NCBI GenBank assembly: GCA_922989275.2
Contig: OV277858.1
Location: 102,472,794 to 102,536,793, forward strand
DNA: 64,000 bases
Source of the DNA: Gari tellinella
Lineage: Eukaryota; Mollusca; Bivalvia; Cardiida; Psammobiidae
Direction of reading: 5' to 3'
A program made the position numbers and the translations under genes. The stretch's first letter is position 1. The number at the start of each line of letters is the position of its first letter. This document shows, in pieces, positions 36,059-45,992 of this stretch. The notes under the pieces were generated by a model. That model did no database searches, was not told the DNA's origin, and saw nothing but the letters and a program-made list of their open reading frames with translations.

Positions 36059-36531
36059 CAGCTCCAAATAAGGGGAGTACTAGTTCAAAAACTAAAATCT
36101 TTATTTCTGAATTAAACCCTATGGTGTCACTACTCATTAGAAATGGCTCTTCTCAGTAATCATTTCGCATTTGTGACTCAAAATTTCACAATCAGCATGC
36201 AATATTACTGTCAATTCCATAATCACAATCTTCCACTACACCTGACATGTAAGTGGGGGTTTTGGGAACCTCATCTTTGAAAAGTGAACTTTGAGTCCTC
36301 CAATTTACAAATTCCCCGATTTTACTACACATTTATTTGTCTCAGACCAATTTCAGAACTTTCTGACTTTTCCCTGACCTTGAAAAACATTTCCTTTTCC
36401 CAAACCCATGGGAATCAAGATGATATAATAGTAGACGATTCTAATGTGTAGTAACACCATAGGATTTGGTGCTAAAAAGAATATGAAAATATTGGATTTG
36501 GTCAGTTTATTCTCTATTGTCTGGAACCCTG
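36059..36531. mobile_element. MITE-C with internal insertion
   Basis: CAGCTCCAAATAAGG at the left and TGTCTGGAACCCTG at the right. The hairpin is broken by about 270 bp of unrelated sequence (36150-36425). It lies just past the REXO4 stop codon, so may be in its 3' UTR or flank. Confidence 0.7.
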
Positions 36532-36637
36532 CAAATATAAGTTCTCTCTATCATATTTATAATAGAAACGAGCAATGTTGGGAGTTTTTCTGTTTCAAGT
36601 TTTTGTCTTGGCTTTGCTTGATGTCTGTTTATTCTGC

Positions 36638-36751
36638 TCAAGTTTTTGTCTTGGCCTTGCCCCTTCCTCGTATTCTTTTCATCTTTAGTTCTGCTTCCCA
36701 CTGTTTCCTGAACATTGTATACAATCTCATAGCTGCTTGAGCGTCCTGGAT
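36638..36751 (-). CDS. REXO4: REXO4 terminal coding exon 7 (Exo III motif, stop)
   Basis: The acceptor is ATTTTCGTAG. The exon encodes [20 protein letters not shown] and ends in a basic tail [12 protein letters not shown] before TGA at 36638-36640. It completes the HX4D Exo III motif with the end of exon 6. Confidence 0.93.
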   Translation of the reverse strand: MQDAQAAMRLYTMFRKQWEAELKMKRIRGRGKAKTKT

Positions 36752-39700
36752 CTACGAAAATAGAAACACAATTATATATATACAGTATGGCCAAACATCA
36801 TCTCACTGGGGCTTTCCAAAGACATGACGTGACTGATAAAATCAAAAGAGAAGTACAGAGCTCCCTCTCTACAACGGCCCTCCCAACAACGACTCCCTCC
36901 TTACAGCGTCACTTAACAGGACAGTTATGTCTAGCGCTTTAACTGCTGCAATATCGTCTGCTTAAAATTTTTGTCTGCTTTTTTCTCTCAAAGTTACATA
37001 TAAGTGGACATTTAGATAGAAGAATTATAATGACGAGTGACAAACAGCTTGAATCTAGATTTAAGCTGTTTGCAAATGTAATCCAAGTCTTAATTTACCT
37101 CTCTTTAACGACTCCCTCCGAACAACGCACACCATCTGTGTCTCCCATTGGGTGTCGTTGTAGAGAGAGAACACTAGCTGATTTTAATTTGTATGAAAGA
37201 CTGTGAATCCATCTTCTTTTAAAAAGCTGCTAAACACAATGACTGTGAAACTGAAAAAGGGAAGTAACTCCAGATCTACTTACAGAGTTATGTTCCCCTT
37301 CCTGGACTTTCACATGTAGGACTGTTGATGATAGGTTTTTCAAGGAGGGTGTTCGACCCTGGAACAGTCTGCGGAATGCCTTGTATCTGGAAGTGTCACG
37401 GATCTTCTTCCTTGGATGTTGTAAATACAACACCTGCAATAACATATGTTATAGTTTTTAAACCCTTCACTCAACAGGGCTCCAGATTAGACTACAGTAT
37501 TAACCCATTACCCCATAATTATGCCTTTTTATGCCTCTATTTTATTCATACACTTAAGAAAATAGCTCCAATTTATACTGTCATGAATATGTATCATAAG
37601 AAATATTTTCTATATTCTAGCAGATGATAGCTTAAAGCAGGCTGAAAGTAAAGCAGACTGCGCCTTAAGGCACATTCTGCTTTACTTTCAACCTGCTTTA
37701 AGTTGTCACCTGTCTTCAAAAATTGAAACAGGCTATGGGGTAATGGGTTAAGAGGAGTAAACTGAACAAATCCAACAGTATATCACTCTTTTCAGTGTCA
37801 AATCTTTTGGTCTTACTATTCATTAGAATTGTCTAGAAGAGAATATTCTATTGAGTAGTGGCACCATAGGGTTTTATCCAGAAATAAAGATTTTAGTTTT
37901 TCAAAAACGCCCCCTTTTCTGGCGTTCTGCAGTCCATAGCCTGTTTCTAGTTTTGAAGACAGGTGATCACTTAACACAATAACCCTTTCCTCCCTGGAAC
38001 TTATAAAGAACAAGTACAGTTCCTAATCTTGTCTAGTCCATTTTTTACTATTTAGGGTTGTTTTTGTCAGAGTGTTACAATTTGACAAACAATGCAGACC
38101 CTGATCATAGGGCATCTTTAACCCATTACCCCATGAATACACCTTTTTACGCCTTTAATTCATTCATATTTCAATGAAAATAGTTCCAATTTATACTGTC
38201 ACAAATAAGAATCACAAGAAATATTGCAATTTTCCAGCAGATGATAGCTTAAAGCAGGTTGGAAGTAAAGTAGAATGCGCTTTATGGGGCATTCTGCTTT
38301 ACTTTCAACCTGCTTTAAGTGGGCCCTCTGATCTGAGTATTTAAGGTTTGTATAAGATAAGTGTTCTCTTCTTTAACCCTTTAAACCCTAGTCCCGCATA
38401 TAGGCGTCCTTTTCAAACAGTGTACATGTGAATTGTACACTTGTCCTGTGCAAACAGTGAAGACCTAGATCAGAGGGCTCCGAAAGGAGCCCTCTGATCA
38501 GGGTCTTCACTGTTTGTCATTATGCCAAACATTGACAAAAACAACCCTTAAAAGTCAGAAATGGACTAGACAAAAATGGAAACTGTAATTGTCCATTTTA
38601 AGTTTCAGGGAGGAAAGAGTTAAAGCTTAGGCACAGTGCATCAGTGCTCCAGGTAAAAGGGAGTATACTGAACACATTCAACATTTTCTTGCTCATTTCA
38701 ATACCAAATCCTATGGTGTTGTTACTCATAAGAATCATCTCTTTGAGATGACTCCAATCAGTAGTGACATCATTGGGTTTAATGAAGAAAAAAAGATTTT
38801 AGTTTTTGAAATACTTCTGTTAACTCTGATATGCATGACGAGGCTTCAACGGGTTAAAGCAGATTGAAAGTAAAGCAGAATGCACCTCAAGCTGCATTCT
38901 GTTTTACTTTCAGCCTGCTTTAAGCTACCATCTGTTAGAATATAGAAATTATTTCTTATGATAAATATTAGTGACTGTGAATTGGAACTATTTTCTTCAG
39001 TAGAGGAATAAATTAAATGTGCAAGAATGAGTATCTATGGAGTTATTTTGGCACATTAACTCATTTACCCCTGAACCTTTAAATTCCCATTTCCAAGTAA
39101 GTCTAGTTCATTTTTTACTATTAAGGGTTGATTTTAACGATACAAGTATATTGCAAAATGACAAACAGTGCAGACCCTGATCAGAGGGCTCCTACAGGAG
39201 CGCTCTGATCAGGGTGTACAGTGTTTGCACAGGACAAGTATGATCTTGATAGATACACTATTTGTAAATGATGAGTATGCAGTGTGTTTATGTATTTACA
39301 TAACAACACGTACCTGTAAGTCATTTTGTATGGCATGACCCACCAGTACCCTGCCTTTAAGTATGTCTGCCACATCTTTCTGGACCTTCTCTAAGTCTTC
39401 ACCTGAATAGCATAATATCAAACATTTGGCTAACAGTATAAATCAGGGCTCCAGATAAGAGGGAGTAAACTGAGCAAATCCAACATTTTCTCTTGCATGT
39501 CAACACCAAATCCTATGGTGGCACCATACTAGGGTTTAAAACAGACACTAATATTTTAGTCTTTGGAATACTCCTCTATCTGGAGGCTGGAGCTCTGATG
39601 ATAAAGATTCATTCGTTATCCAATAGCTGGTATTTAGTTTTATGATAACTAATAACACTCTTTATCAATTCCTATTAGAAGTTCTACCCTGATCCAAAAC

Positions 39701-42700
39701 AGAGTCATAGGAACCTTTTTCATATATTACCCTGACTTGTAGCTGCTTAAAAATTATCGAAAACATAGAGCTCATACAAAAGTTTTTTGCATTACTTTCA
39801 GTCTGTTTTATTTTTAACCCATTTTCCCAAAACTACACCTTTTGTTTGTTCCTTCACTGAAGAAATTATGTTTCATTTTATCCAGCCATGAATATGCACT
39901 GTAGGAAATAATATTCTATATTCTTACAGATGGTAGCTTAAAGTAGGCTGAAAGTAAAGCAAAATGCGTCTTAAGGCATATTCTGCTTTATTTTCAACCT
40001 GCTTTAAGTGGTAACCTGTCTTCAAAACTAGAAAGAGACTATGGGGTAATCATAATGGGCTAAGCAACCAACCGTTAGATCTTAGCACTCACCTATTTCA
40101 GACTTAAGAAACCATCAAAGTTGACAAAATTACACTTAAGCCATTTCCTCATAGCCTGTTTCTAGTTTTGAAGACAGGTGACCACTCAAAGCAGGTTGAA
40201 AGTAAAGCAGAATGTATTCTGCTTTACTTTCAAGTTGCTTTAGGCTACCATCTGCTGGAAAATAGAAAATATTTTCTAACAATAATTATTAATTACTGAA
40301 TAATGAGGAACTATTCTCTTTAGTGGAGGAATAAAATAAACATGTTCAAATGCATATCTATGGATAAATGGGTTAATTTATCCCTCCACTTAACTCTTTG
40401 AACCCTAGTCATGCATATATGCGTCATTTGCAAACAGCGTACCTGTGAGGAGTGCACTGTTCCTATCCATGTACATGTATTTGTAAAAAAAAAACACCTA
40501 AAGAGTAAGAAATGGACTAGATTTATATGAAAACTAGAATTGTCCATTTAAGGTTTCAGGGAGAAAAGGGTTAAGAAATTTCACTAACCTTTCTCCATGT
40601 CCCCCGGACGTATACCACTGACATGTGTTCGGTAGTCTTTAACCCTCTCCTTGGGTTTGACATACTTATCAAAGATTGGTTCCCCGTGCTGATTCACTAT
40701 AGATACACGGGCAACCATGTTGTCTGTGCCGTCCCCTACTCCAACCATCTCACAATCCATGGCCACAGCTTTGGTCACTCTGAAATACAAGTCTTGCTTC
40801 AGAGTTCTTGATAGGAGGAGCAATTCGAAAACTAAAATCTCCCATTTCTGCATTAAACCCTGTGGTGTCACTGCTCATTAGAATCGTCTCTTAAAGACTA
40901 TTCTTATGAGTTGTAACACCATATGATTTGGTTCTCAAATGAGTGAGAAAATGTTGGATTTGTTCAGTTTACTCTCTCTTACCTGGAGCCCTGTAGCTTA
41001 TTACAGGTCTCCATATCAATAATTTTTCTTTTATATCCCCAATAAATCTTAATATGTTGTGACTGCCCAAAAGAATAGTCAAAATCAGAGCTCCAGACGA
41101 TTCTAAGGAGTAGTAACACAATAGGATTTGGTGCTGTTATGAGTGAGAAAATTTGTTCAGTTTATCCCCTGTTATCTGGAGCCCTGCAAAACATAGTGTT
41201 TGGTGGAGATTCAATGAAGTTAGTTTTCAAGATAGCCATTTTGTCTGATGATCTGTAACTAACTATTCAATGCTGACCAGCGCCACAAAACAATGTTGGA
41301 ACAATATTTTATCGGACATAGAAGTTATGAACATTTTCTTAAAATTGTTCATGCCATTCACACTGATGACTACACCGGGGGTATAATATTATGCTCGTCT
41401 TGTACTTTGTACAGGCAAGCTTAAAAGGTATATCAACTAAGTTATGGGTAAACCCATTATCCAAAAGCATGTTTCTATTCTTTGAAGACAGGTCACCACT
41501 TAAAGCAGGTTGAAAGTAAGTAAAGCAGAATGTGCATTTACTGGCATATAGAAACTATTTCTTATGGCACATTTTCATATCTATATAAATTGGACATATT
41601 TTCTACAGTGGAGAAATGTATATGCAATATAGATGTAAAAAGGTATATTTATGGGGTATAGCGTTAATTAATCTTACCCTTTGAAGGCCTCAGGCTTGAC
41701 TAGAGGGTTTGGCTTCTCCACCCCTTCTTGTTTATCCTGTGCAGTATCAGTTTCACCCTTGCCTTCTATCAGAAACTCATCCACATCATCAAACCAGATA
41801 TCAGCTTTACTACAAGCAGAATGGTAAATACAGATACATTTGTATAAATTTGATTTTCCAAGATATCCCTTTGCTCCATAGATACACATTCTGGCAAGCG
41901 TAATTTATTCTTCCACTGAAGAAAATATTTATACTGTAATGAATATGTATTATAAGAAATATTTTCTATCTATCTGATGGTAGCTTAAAGCAGGCTGAAG
42001 TAAAGCAGAATGTGCCTTAAGGTGCATGCTGCTTTACATTTATTTCCAATCTGCTTTAAGTGATCACATATTTTCAAACAAGCTTCATATGGAGTAAAGG
42101 GTTAATGGTTTGAAAATTTGATGCAAACATTTCAGAAATTGACAGCTGCAAATCATTATCAACAATCATAAGAATAATCTCTTACCCCATAAGTATGCCT
42201 TTTTGCGCCTTAAATCTATTCTTCCACGGAAGAAAATAGTTTTACTTTATACAGTTACAAATATGTATCATAAGAAATATTTTCTATATCCGAGCAAATT
42301 GGAGCTTAAAGCTGGCTGAAAGTAAAGCAGAATATGCCTTAAACACATTCTGCTTTACTTTCAACCTGCTTTAAGTGGCACTCTATCTTCAATACTAGAA
42401 ACAAGCTATGGTGTAAAGGGTTTATATACAATGCAATAACATTAATTTTATGCAACCTTTGAACAGAGAAATGTCAGAAAACATCTGTAGTCTTTGGAAC
42501 AGATGAAAGCTTAGCTCTTTCCCTCACCAGGGCTCCAGATAAGAGGGAGTTATTTCAACAAATCCAACATTTTCTCACTCTTTTTAGCACCAAATCCTAT
42601 GGTGTTACTACTCATTAGAATCGTCTCGAAGAGACGATTCTAATGAGTAGTGACACCATAGGGTTTAATTCAGAAATAAAGATTTTAGTTTTTGAAAAAC

Positions 42701-44824
42701 TACCCTTATCTGTTGCTCTGCCTCACACAAAAGCCTTTTCACCTCTTTACCTACCTATTCCTCAAAAAGATGCTTTGACCTAATAAGCAGTCACAGGAAA
42801 CTTTTCCTACATATTGATGATTGACATATTGTTGCTTAACCTAATACCCAATAAATACACCTTTTATGGCTTTTAACACCACTCTAAAGAAAATATTTTA
42901 TAGCCATGACTATACATGTACATGTATACCGTAACTTTTGTCTGTTAGAAAGATTTCTATATCCAACCTAAAGCAGGCTGAAAGTAAAGCAGGATGAGCC
43001 ATAAGGCTTTACTTTCAATCTGCTTTAAATGGAGCTTCTGCGTGACTTTTGACCTGCATTTAAATGCCACCTGTTCCAAAGACTATCGATGTGTCTTCTA
43101 TTTGATGACAGCTTAACCCCCCTTTCCTTCATTGGATGTTTTCAGACAGAAAATGATAAATGCAATTTATGTATTAAACTTAGCCTGACTTAACCGTTTA
43201 CTCCATAGTCTGTTTCTAATTTGTAAGACAGGTGTCACCGAGGTGACCTTTAAAGCAGATTGAAAGTAACGCCTTATGGCGCATTCTGCTTTACTTTCAA
43301 TGGAGCCTGGACGAATAAATTGAAGTCGTAAAAAGACGTATTTACGTTTAATAGGTTAAGCAACAACCTGTGCTTAGAGATTCAGTAGTTTCCTGACATG
43401 GTATGTACTGTATTTCAATAACTTACTTCGCAGCAGTGCTAGCTTGGACATCTGTTGTCTTCACATCAACTTTTCTGTATTTGGGATTTCTGATCTTTTC
43501 TTGTGACAATTTTCTTTTTCTGGAGTCTGGCACAGATTTCTGAATTCAATAACACAACAAGTATATATTATTACATACAAAAGAGAAAGAAATGACTCCA
43601 ATCAGTAAATATTATGAACTGGCATCCTGCTTCAACCGTCTAGACTCTACCCTGTCCTGACAAAAGCACTTAATTGACCTTCATAAAGAAATATTTTATA
43701 TATCCTAACAGACTATAGCTTAAAGCAGGCTGAACATAAAGACACATTCTGCTTTACATACAACATGCTTTAAGTGGTCACCTGTCTTCAAAACTACAAA
43801 CAGGCCATGGGATAATGTGTTAAAGCAATTTAAAAGTAAACAGGAAGGTTTTGTAGGAGTTTTCTGCTTACTTTCACCATGCTTTCAGCTCCTACATGTA
43901 AAGTGCACCCTCCCTACAATGGCCCTCCCAACAACGATTCCCTCTACAACAATGATTGTTGCTGTTCCTCAAACAAGACAATTATGTCTAACGCTTTCAC
44001 TGCTGCAATATTGTCTGCTTAAAATTGTTGTCTGCTAGATATTTTCTCAAAGTTACATATAAGTGGACATTTTGACATAAGAAATATAATGATGAGTGAC
44101 AAACAGCTTGAATTCAGATCAGACGCCACGTTACGTGGCGTCTGATCTGGATTCAAACTGTTTGCAAATGTAAGCATATTTCCCTCTATATGATGACTCC
44201 CTCCAAACAACGCACACTGCCATTGGGTGTCGTTGTAGAGAGGGAGCACTGTATATTATTTAAATCTATTGAATGATTGTTCCTATGTTTTTACTATCAT
44301 ACCTCTTGTAATTTCTTCCAGTTACTCGACACTTCCTCTGTTGTTTTCGGGGGTATTGATGTCTCCTTGACAGATGCATCCTTTATTTCTACTTCTTTCC
44401 CTGCTTTCCGTTTCATCTTCAGTTTTGTCAGTTTGTGTTTCTGTCTTTCAGTCAATGGCTTTTTTAGCTTTCCTTTTGTTTCTAAAGTCATTAAAACTTT
44501 TAATTTGTCTGCACTGACTATGCTACTTACACCACTTTTGTTATCTGCATTTAATTTTCTTTTCTTCATTTTAAATTTTCTTTTCTTATTCCTCATACCT
44601 GTGCTTTCACCAAGTTTTGCAGAATCACTAGTTTTGCTTTTGCTATTTCCTACTTGACTGGTTTGTTTCTGAGATGCAGTTTTAGTATTTGAGACTTTAC
44701 TTCCCTTGGGTTTGCCTGCATTTTCATTTCCAGATTTGAATTTCCCTTTTACTTTTGTCTGTTTAACACCTCCTTGTTTTGCGATGTCTTTTGATTTCAG
44801 CTGTTTAGATTTATTACCATCCAT
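36638..44824 (-). CDS. REXO4: REXO4-like 3'-5' RNA/DNA exonuclease (DEDDh family), complete, 7 coding exons
   Basis: RNA exonuclease 4 homologue, a nucleolar/nuclear DEDDh 3'-5' exonuclease related to yeast Rex4, which acts in rRNA processing (family knowledge). Exons on the complement: 44303-44824, 43427-43539, 41678-41809, 40589-40779, 39314-39402, 37284-37433, 36638-36751. All introns are GT-AG and phases match, giving 436 residues and a TGA stop. The N-terminal 170 residues are lysine-rich, as expected for nucleolar targeting. [13 protein letters not shown] sequence in exon 3 ([11 protein letters not shown]) is a REXO4 signature. Exo I is [10 protein letters not shown] (D264, E266), Exo II is GHAIQNDL (D347), and Exo III is HNSIQDA (H397, D402, HX4D spacing). 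The tail is basic ([12 protein letters not shown]). All catalytic residues are present, so the gene looks functional. The start may lie further upstream: an acceptor-like CTTTACAG precedes an in-frame open stretch at 44825-44887. Confidence 0.95.
36856..37175. mobile_element. MITE-G (CAGNGCTCCCTCTCTACAACG ends)
   Basis: Left GAGCTCCCTCTCTACAACGG and right GTGTCGTTGTAGAGAGAGAA are inverted. A collapsed F-core (AACAGCTTGAATCTAGATTT) lies at its centre. In REXO4 intron 6. Confidence 0.8.
37284..37433 (-). CDS. REXO4: REXO4 coding exon 6
   Basis: The acceptor ends GTTATTGCAG and the donor is GTAAGTAGAT. Fifty codons start [20 protein letters not shown] and contain the conserved GRTPSLKNL. It joins exon 7 in phase 0. 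Confidence 0.93.
37475..37929. mobile_element. MITE-C interrupted by MITE-A
   Basis: CAGGGCTCCAGATTAG, then a nested MITE-A, then GAGGAGTAAACTGAACAAAT with a decayed C hairpin (ATTCATTAGAATTGTCTAG). In REXO4 intron 5. Confidence 0.8.
37500..37751 (-). mobile_element. MITE-A nested in MITE-C
   Basis: TTAACCCATTACCCCATAAT to GGCTATGGGGTAATGGGTTAA; a well-preserved copy with both TTAA flanks. Confidence 0.92.
37979..38345 (+). mobile_element. MITE-B split in its hairpin by MITE-A
   Basis: ATAACCCTTTCCTCCCTGG at the left, hairpin left arm CAGACCCTGATCATAGGGC, then MITE-A (38117-38322), then the right arm GGGCCCTCTGATCTGAG. Confidence 0.75.
38117..38322 (-). mobile_element. MITE-A, right end lost
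   Basis: TTAACCCATTACCCCATGAA, core AAAGCAGGTTGGAAGTAAAG with mirror; it stops at CTTTAAGTGG where B sequence resumes. Confidence 0.82.
38373..38623 (-). mobile_element. MITE-B, complete
   Basis: TTAACCCTTTAAACCCTAGT to GGGAGGAAAGAGTTAA; core GATCAGAGGGCTCCGAAAGG and AGCCCTCTGATC. Confidence 0.92.
38648..38836. mobile_element. MITE-C, decayed
   Basis: CAGTGCTCCAGGTAAAAGGG at the left; hairpin AGAATCATCTCTTTGAGATG with mismatches; right end poorly kept. Confidence 0.7.
38852..39060 (+). mobile_element. MITE-A, left end lost
   Basis: GGGTTAAAGCAGATTGAAAG starts directly at the core; right flank TTTTCTTCAGTAGAGG to TATGGAGTTATTTTGG. Confidence 0.75.
39057..39268 (+). mobile_element. MITE-B, right end lost
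   Basis: TTAACTCATTTACCCCTG, core GATCAGAGGGCTCCTACAGG with mirror, then GCACAGGACAAG; fades about 45 bp before REXO4 exon 5. Confidence 0.8.
39314..39402 (-). CDS. REXO4: REXO4 coding exon 5 (Exo II motif)
   Basis: The acceptor is ATGCTATTCAG and the donor GTACGTGTTG. The exon encodes [20 protein letters not shown] and [10 protein letters not shown], with the Exo II aspartate (D347). Confidence 0.94.
39445..39600. mobile_element. MITE-C with core hairpin deleted
   Basis: CAGGGCTCCAGATAAGAGGG to CTATCTGGAGG; flanks are kept while the hairpin is missing, the opposite of the MITE-A deletions. Confidence 0.75.
39815..40063 (-). mobile_element. MITE-A, decayed ends
   Basis: TTAACCCATTTTCCCAAAAC to GACTATGGGGTAATCATAAT; core AAAGTAGGCTGAAAGTAAAG with mirror. 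In REXO4 intron 4. Confidence 0.78.
40136..40376 (+). mobile_element. MITE-A with shortened hairpin tip
   Basis: TTAAGCCATTTCCTCATAGC to CTATGGATAAATGGGTTAA. The core tip is reduced to GCAGAATGTATTCTGC, symmetrically. Confidence 0.82.
40390..40574 (-). mobile_element. MITE-B without core, 14 bp from REXO4 exon 4
   Basis: TTAACTCTTTGAACCCTAGT to CAGGGAGAAAAGGGTTAA; the hairpin core is deleted. The right TTAA ends 14 bp before the exon boundary at 40589. Confidence 0.82.
40589..40779 (-). CDS. REXO4: REXO4 coding exon 4 (Exo I motif)
   Basis: The acceptor is TTGTATTTCAG and the donor GTTAGTGAAA. The exon encodes [17 protein letters not shown] and then [20 protein letters not shown] and [10 protein letters not shown]. 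It holds the first two catalytic acidic residues. The exon is sandwiched between two MITEs, 14 bp and about 20 bp away. Confidence 0.95.
40800..40993. mobile_element. MITE-C beside REXO4 exon 4 acceptor
   Basis: CAGAGTTCTTGATAGGAGG to TTACCTGGAGCCCTG; hairpin CTCATTAGAATCGTCTCTTA partly decayed. Target duplication TTGCTT / TAGCTT (5 of 6). It begins 20 bp beyond the exon start at 40779. Confidence 0.82.
41086..41186. mobile_element. MITE-C, half deleted
   Basis: CAGAGCTCCAG joins directly to the right hairpin arm ACGATTCTAAGGAGTAGTAA and ends TTATCTGGAGCCCTG. Target duplication CAAAAT / CAAAAC (5 of 6). Confidence 0.82.
41269..41431 (+). mobile_element. 3' end of a Helitron-like element
   Basis: GACTACACCGGGGGTATAAT and GCTCGTCTTGTACTTTGTAC then AGGCAAGCTTAAAA match the right end of the element at 9674-11741. 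Confidence 0.65.
41449..41667 (+). mobile_element. MITE-A, half hairpin, 10 bp from REXO4 exon 3
   Basis: AAACCCATTATCCAAAAGC to TATTTATGGGGTATAGCGTTAA; the right hairpin arm is deleted. Ends 10 bp before exon 3 (41678). Confidence 0.8.
41678..41809 (-). CDS. REXO4: REXO4 coding exon 3
   Basis: The acceptor is CTGCTTGTAG and the donor GTAAGATTAA. The exon encodes [19 protein letters not shown] onward; the IWFDDVD block is conserved in REXO4. A TTAA MITE ends about 10 bp from the donor and another lies about 55 bp from the acceptor. Confidence 0.9.
41865..42106 (-). mobile_element. MITE-A near REXO4 exon 3 acceptor
   Basis: CCCTTTGCTCCATAGATAC to CATATGGAGTAAAGGGTTAA with a decayed core. Confidence 0.78.
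42180..42423 (-). mobile_element. MITE-A
   Basis: CTTACCCCATAAGTATGCC to GCTATGGTGTAAAGGGTTTA; core AAAGCTGGCTGAAAGTAAAG with mirror. Confidence 0.78.
42528..42720. mobile_element. MITE-C, complete
   Basis: CAGGGCTCCAGATAAGAGGG to TATCTGTTGCTCTG; perfect hairpin AGAATCGTCTCGAAGAGACG. Exact 6-bp target duplication CCTCAC (42522-42527, 42721-42726). Confidence 0.92.
42836..43045 (-). mobile_element. MITE-A, right end lost
   Basis: TTAACCTAATACCCAATAAA, core AAAGCAGGCTGAAAGTAAAG with a shortened mirror; stops after CTGCTTTAAATGG. Confidence 0.72.
43190..43359 (+). mobile_element. MITE-A, internally deleted
   Basis: TTAACCGTTTACTCCATAG to GTTTAATAGGTTAA; the core right arm joins directly to GAATAAATTGAAG. 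Lies about 70 bp from REXO4 exon 2. Confidence 0.75.
43427..43539 (-). CDS. REXO4: REXO4 coding exon 2
   Basis: The acceptor is TTGAATTCAG and the donor GTAAGTTATT on the complement. The 113 bp exon encodes a basic linker starting [15 protein letters not shown] and ends in phase 2. Confidence 0.87.
43670..43823 (-). mobile_element. MITE-A, left end lost
   Basis: ATCCTAACAGACTATAGC, core with deletion, right end GGCCATGGGATAATGTGTTAA. Confidence 0.72.
43902..44251. mobile_element. MITE-G with intact F-core, in REXO4 intron 1
   Basis: AGTGCACCCTCCCTACAATG at the left and CGTTGTAGAGAGGGAGCACT at the right. The centre is TCAGATCAGACGCCACGTTA and its mirror CGTGGCGTCTGATCTGGAT, an F-core in a family with different ends. 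Confidence 0.85.
44303..44824 (-). CDS. REXO4: REXO4 coding exon 1
   Basis: The exon encodes 174 residues rich in Lys, Ser and Thr, starting [12 protein letters not shown]. It ends TTACAAGAG before donor GTATGATAG, phase 0. The frame stays open for 21 more codons up to a possible acceptor at 44888-44889, so an upstream exon, coding or 5' UTR, is likely. Confidence 0.88.
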
Positions 44825-44936
44825 CTTGTGTTGAACGGAAAAGTATGAAGTATTGTTTTCTTTCTTTTTTCTGCTGCCATCATTTATCTGTAAAGATAAA
44901 ATGTTATCTAGAAAATAGAAATATACAGTATGTACA

Positions 44937-45074
44937 GGGTCCGAGGTTATAATGCTTTTGACTTGAGTCTAAAGTCGTTCTCAAGCATTTGATTGGTCAG
45001 ATTTGAGCCTAGGCTCAAATCTGAGCAATCAAATGCTTGAGAACACACTCGGACTCAGCTAAACTGCTTTATAA
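44937..45074. mobile_element. Foldback MITE with GGGTCCGAGGTTATAA ends
   Basis: AGGGTCCGAGGTTATAATGC is inverted as GCTTTATAACCTTGGACCCT. The centre AGATTTGAGCC-TA-GGCTCAAATCT is perfect, with CTCAAGCATTTGATTG mirrored outside it. Confidence 0.85.
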
Positions 45075-45086
45075 CCTTGGACCCTC

Positions 45087-45267
45087 AGCTCTAGATAAGT
45101 TGAGAGTATTTCAAAGTTTATAATCTTTATTCTGCATTAAACCCTATGGTGTCACTACTCAAAGAGATGATTCTAATGATTAGTAACACCGTAAGATTTG
45201 GTCCTGAAATTAGTGAGAAAATGTTGGATTTGTTCAATTTAACGGTACTCCCTCTTTTCCGGAAATT
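45087..45267. mobile_element. MITE-C, decayed
   Basis: CAGCTCTAGATAAGTTGAG to TACTCCCTCTTTTCCGGA; most of the left hairpin arm is missing. Confidence 0.7.
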
Positions 45268-45873
45268 ACAATAAAACCTGTATACAGCCACCACTCAAAA
45301 TAAGAGACTGATAAATATCACATGATAACACTCACTGGCCAAGTCAACCCGACAGTTTGAGAAAAAATTAGATGGATTAGTCAATATTTAACGTTGAAAA
45401 ACACAGATGATCTGAACTGCTCATTTTTTAAAGTGCATTAGTTAAAGACAGTACTTTACCTAGCTTGGGTTACATAGTTACAACCAGTCCGGTAAAAAGT
45501 TTGCAAGGAAGTATGCAAAGCCAGCTGAATGTCTATGCAAATAATCGGTGAAGTGTCTCATGTGAGGGCCCCTCTTTTATTTTCGGGTACTGAATGTTTC
45601 GTTACCCTGTTGCGTTCACACCTCTTAGTTCGCTACCCAGGGTGTTTTTACCCTACCCATTTCACTACCCGTACATTTTTGCTACCCCCAATTTTTTTTT
45701 TAATGACTTATCGTAGTTTATTTACCCTTAGTACTTTAAATTCAGCGTAATATACGAGCACTTAAAATGATAAAATTAAAAAGTTTAATGATCTGAAAGT
45801 TGCTGTTGAAAATGAAATAAGCAGTTGTCAATTTTGAAAGGCTGAATCTGAAATTTTAACTTTATGCCATAAC

Positions 45874-45992
45874 TGTAACGTATTGTGACGACAACGATAG
45901 TTGTCCGTCTTTGTATTGATCTGCGTATTTACCCTGACCGGAAATAAATGTTAACCGCCATGCGTATCTTATAGTAAACATCAAATATTATA
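45874..45992 (+). repeat. 5' LTR (119 bp)
   Basis: The LTR starts TGTAACGTATTGTGACG and ends CATCAAATATTATA, so the ends are TG...TA instead of the usual TG...CA. It contains an AATAAA poly(A) signal in GGAAATAAATG. At 119 bp it is very short for Ty3/gypsy. Confidence 0.95.

Noticed and set aside
44277..44657. Plus-strand open frame opposite REXO4 exon 1
   Set aside because: Antisense of a lysine-rich exon, which yields Phe/Leu-rich frames by composition.
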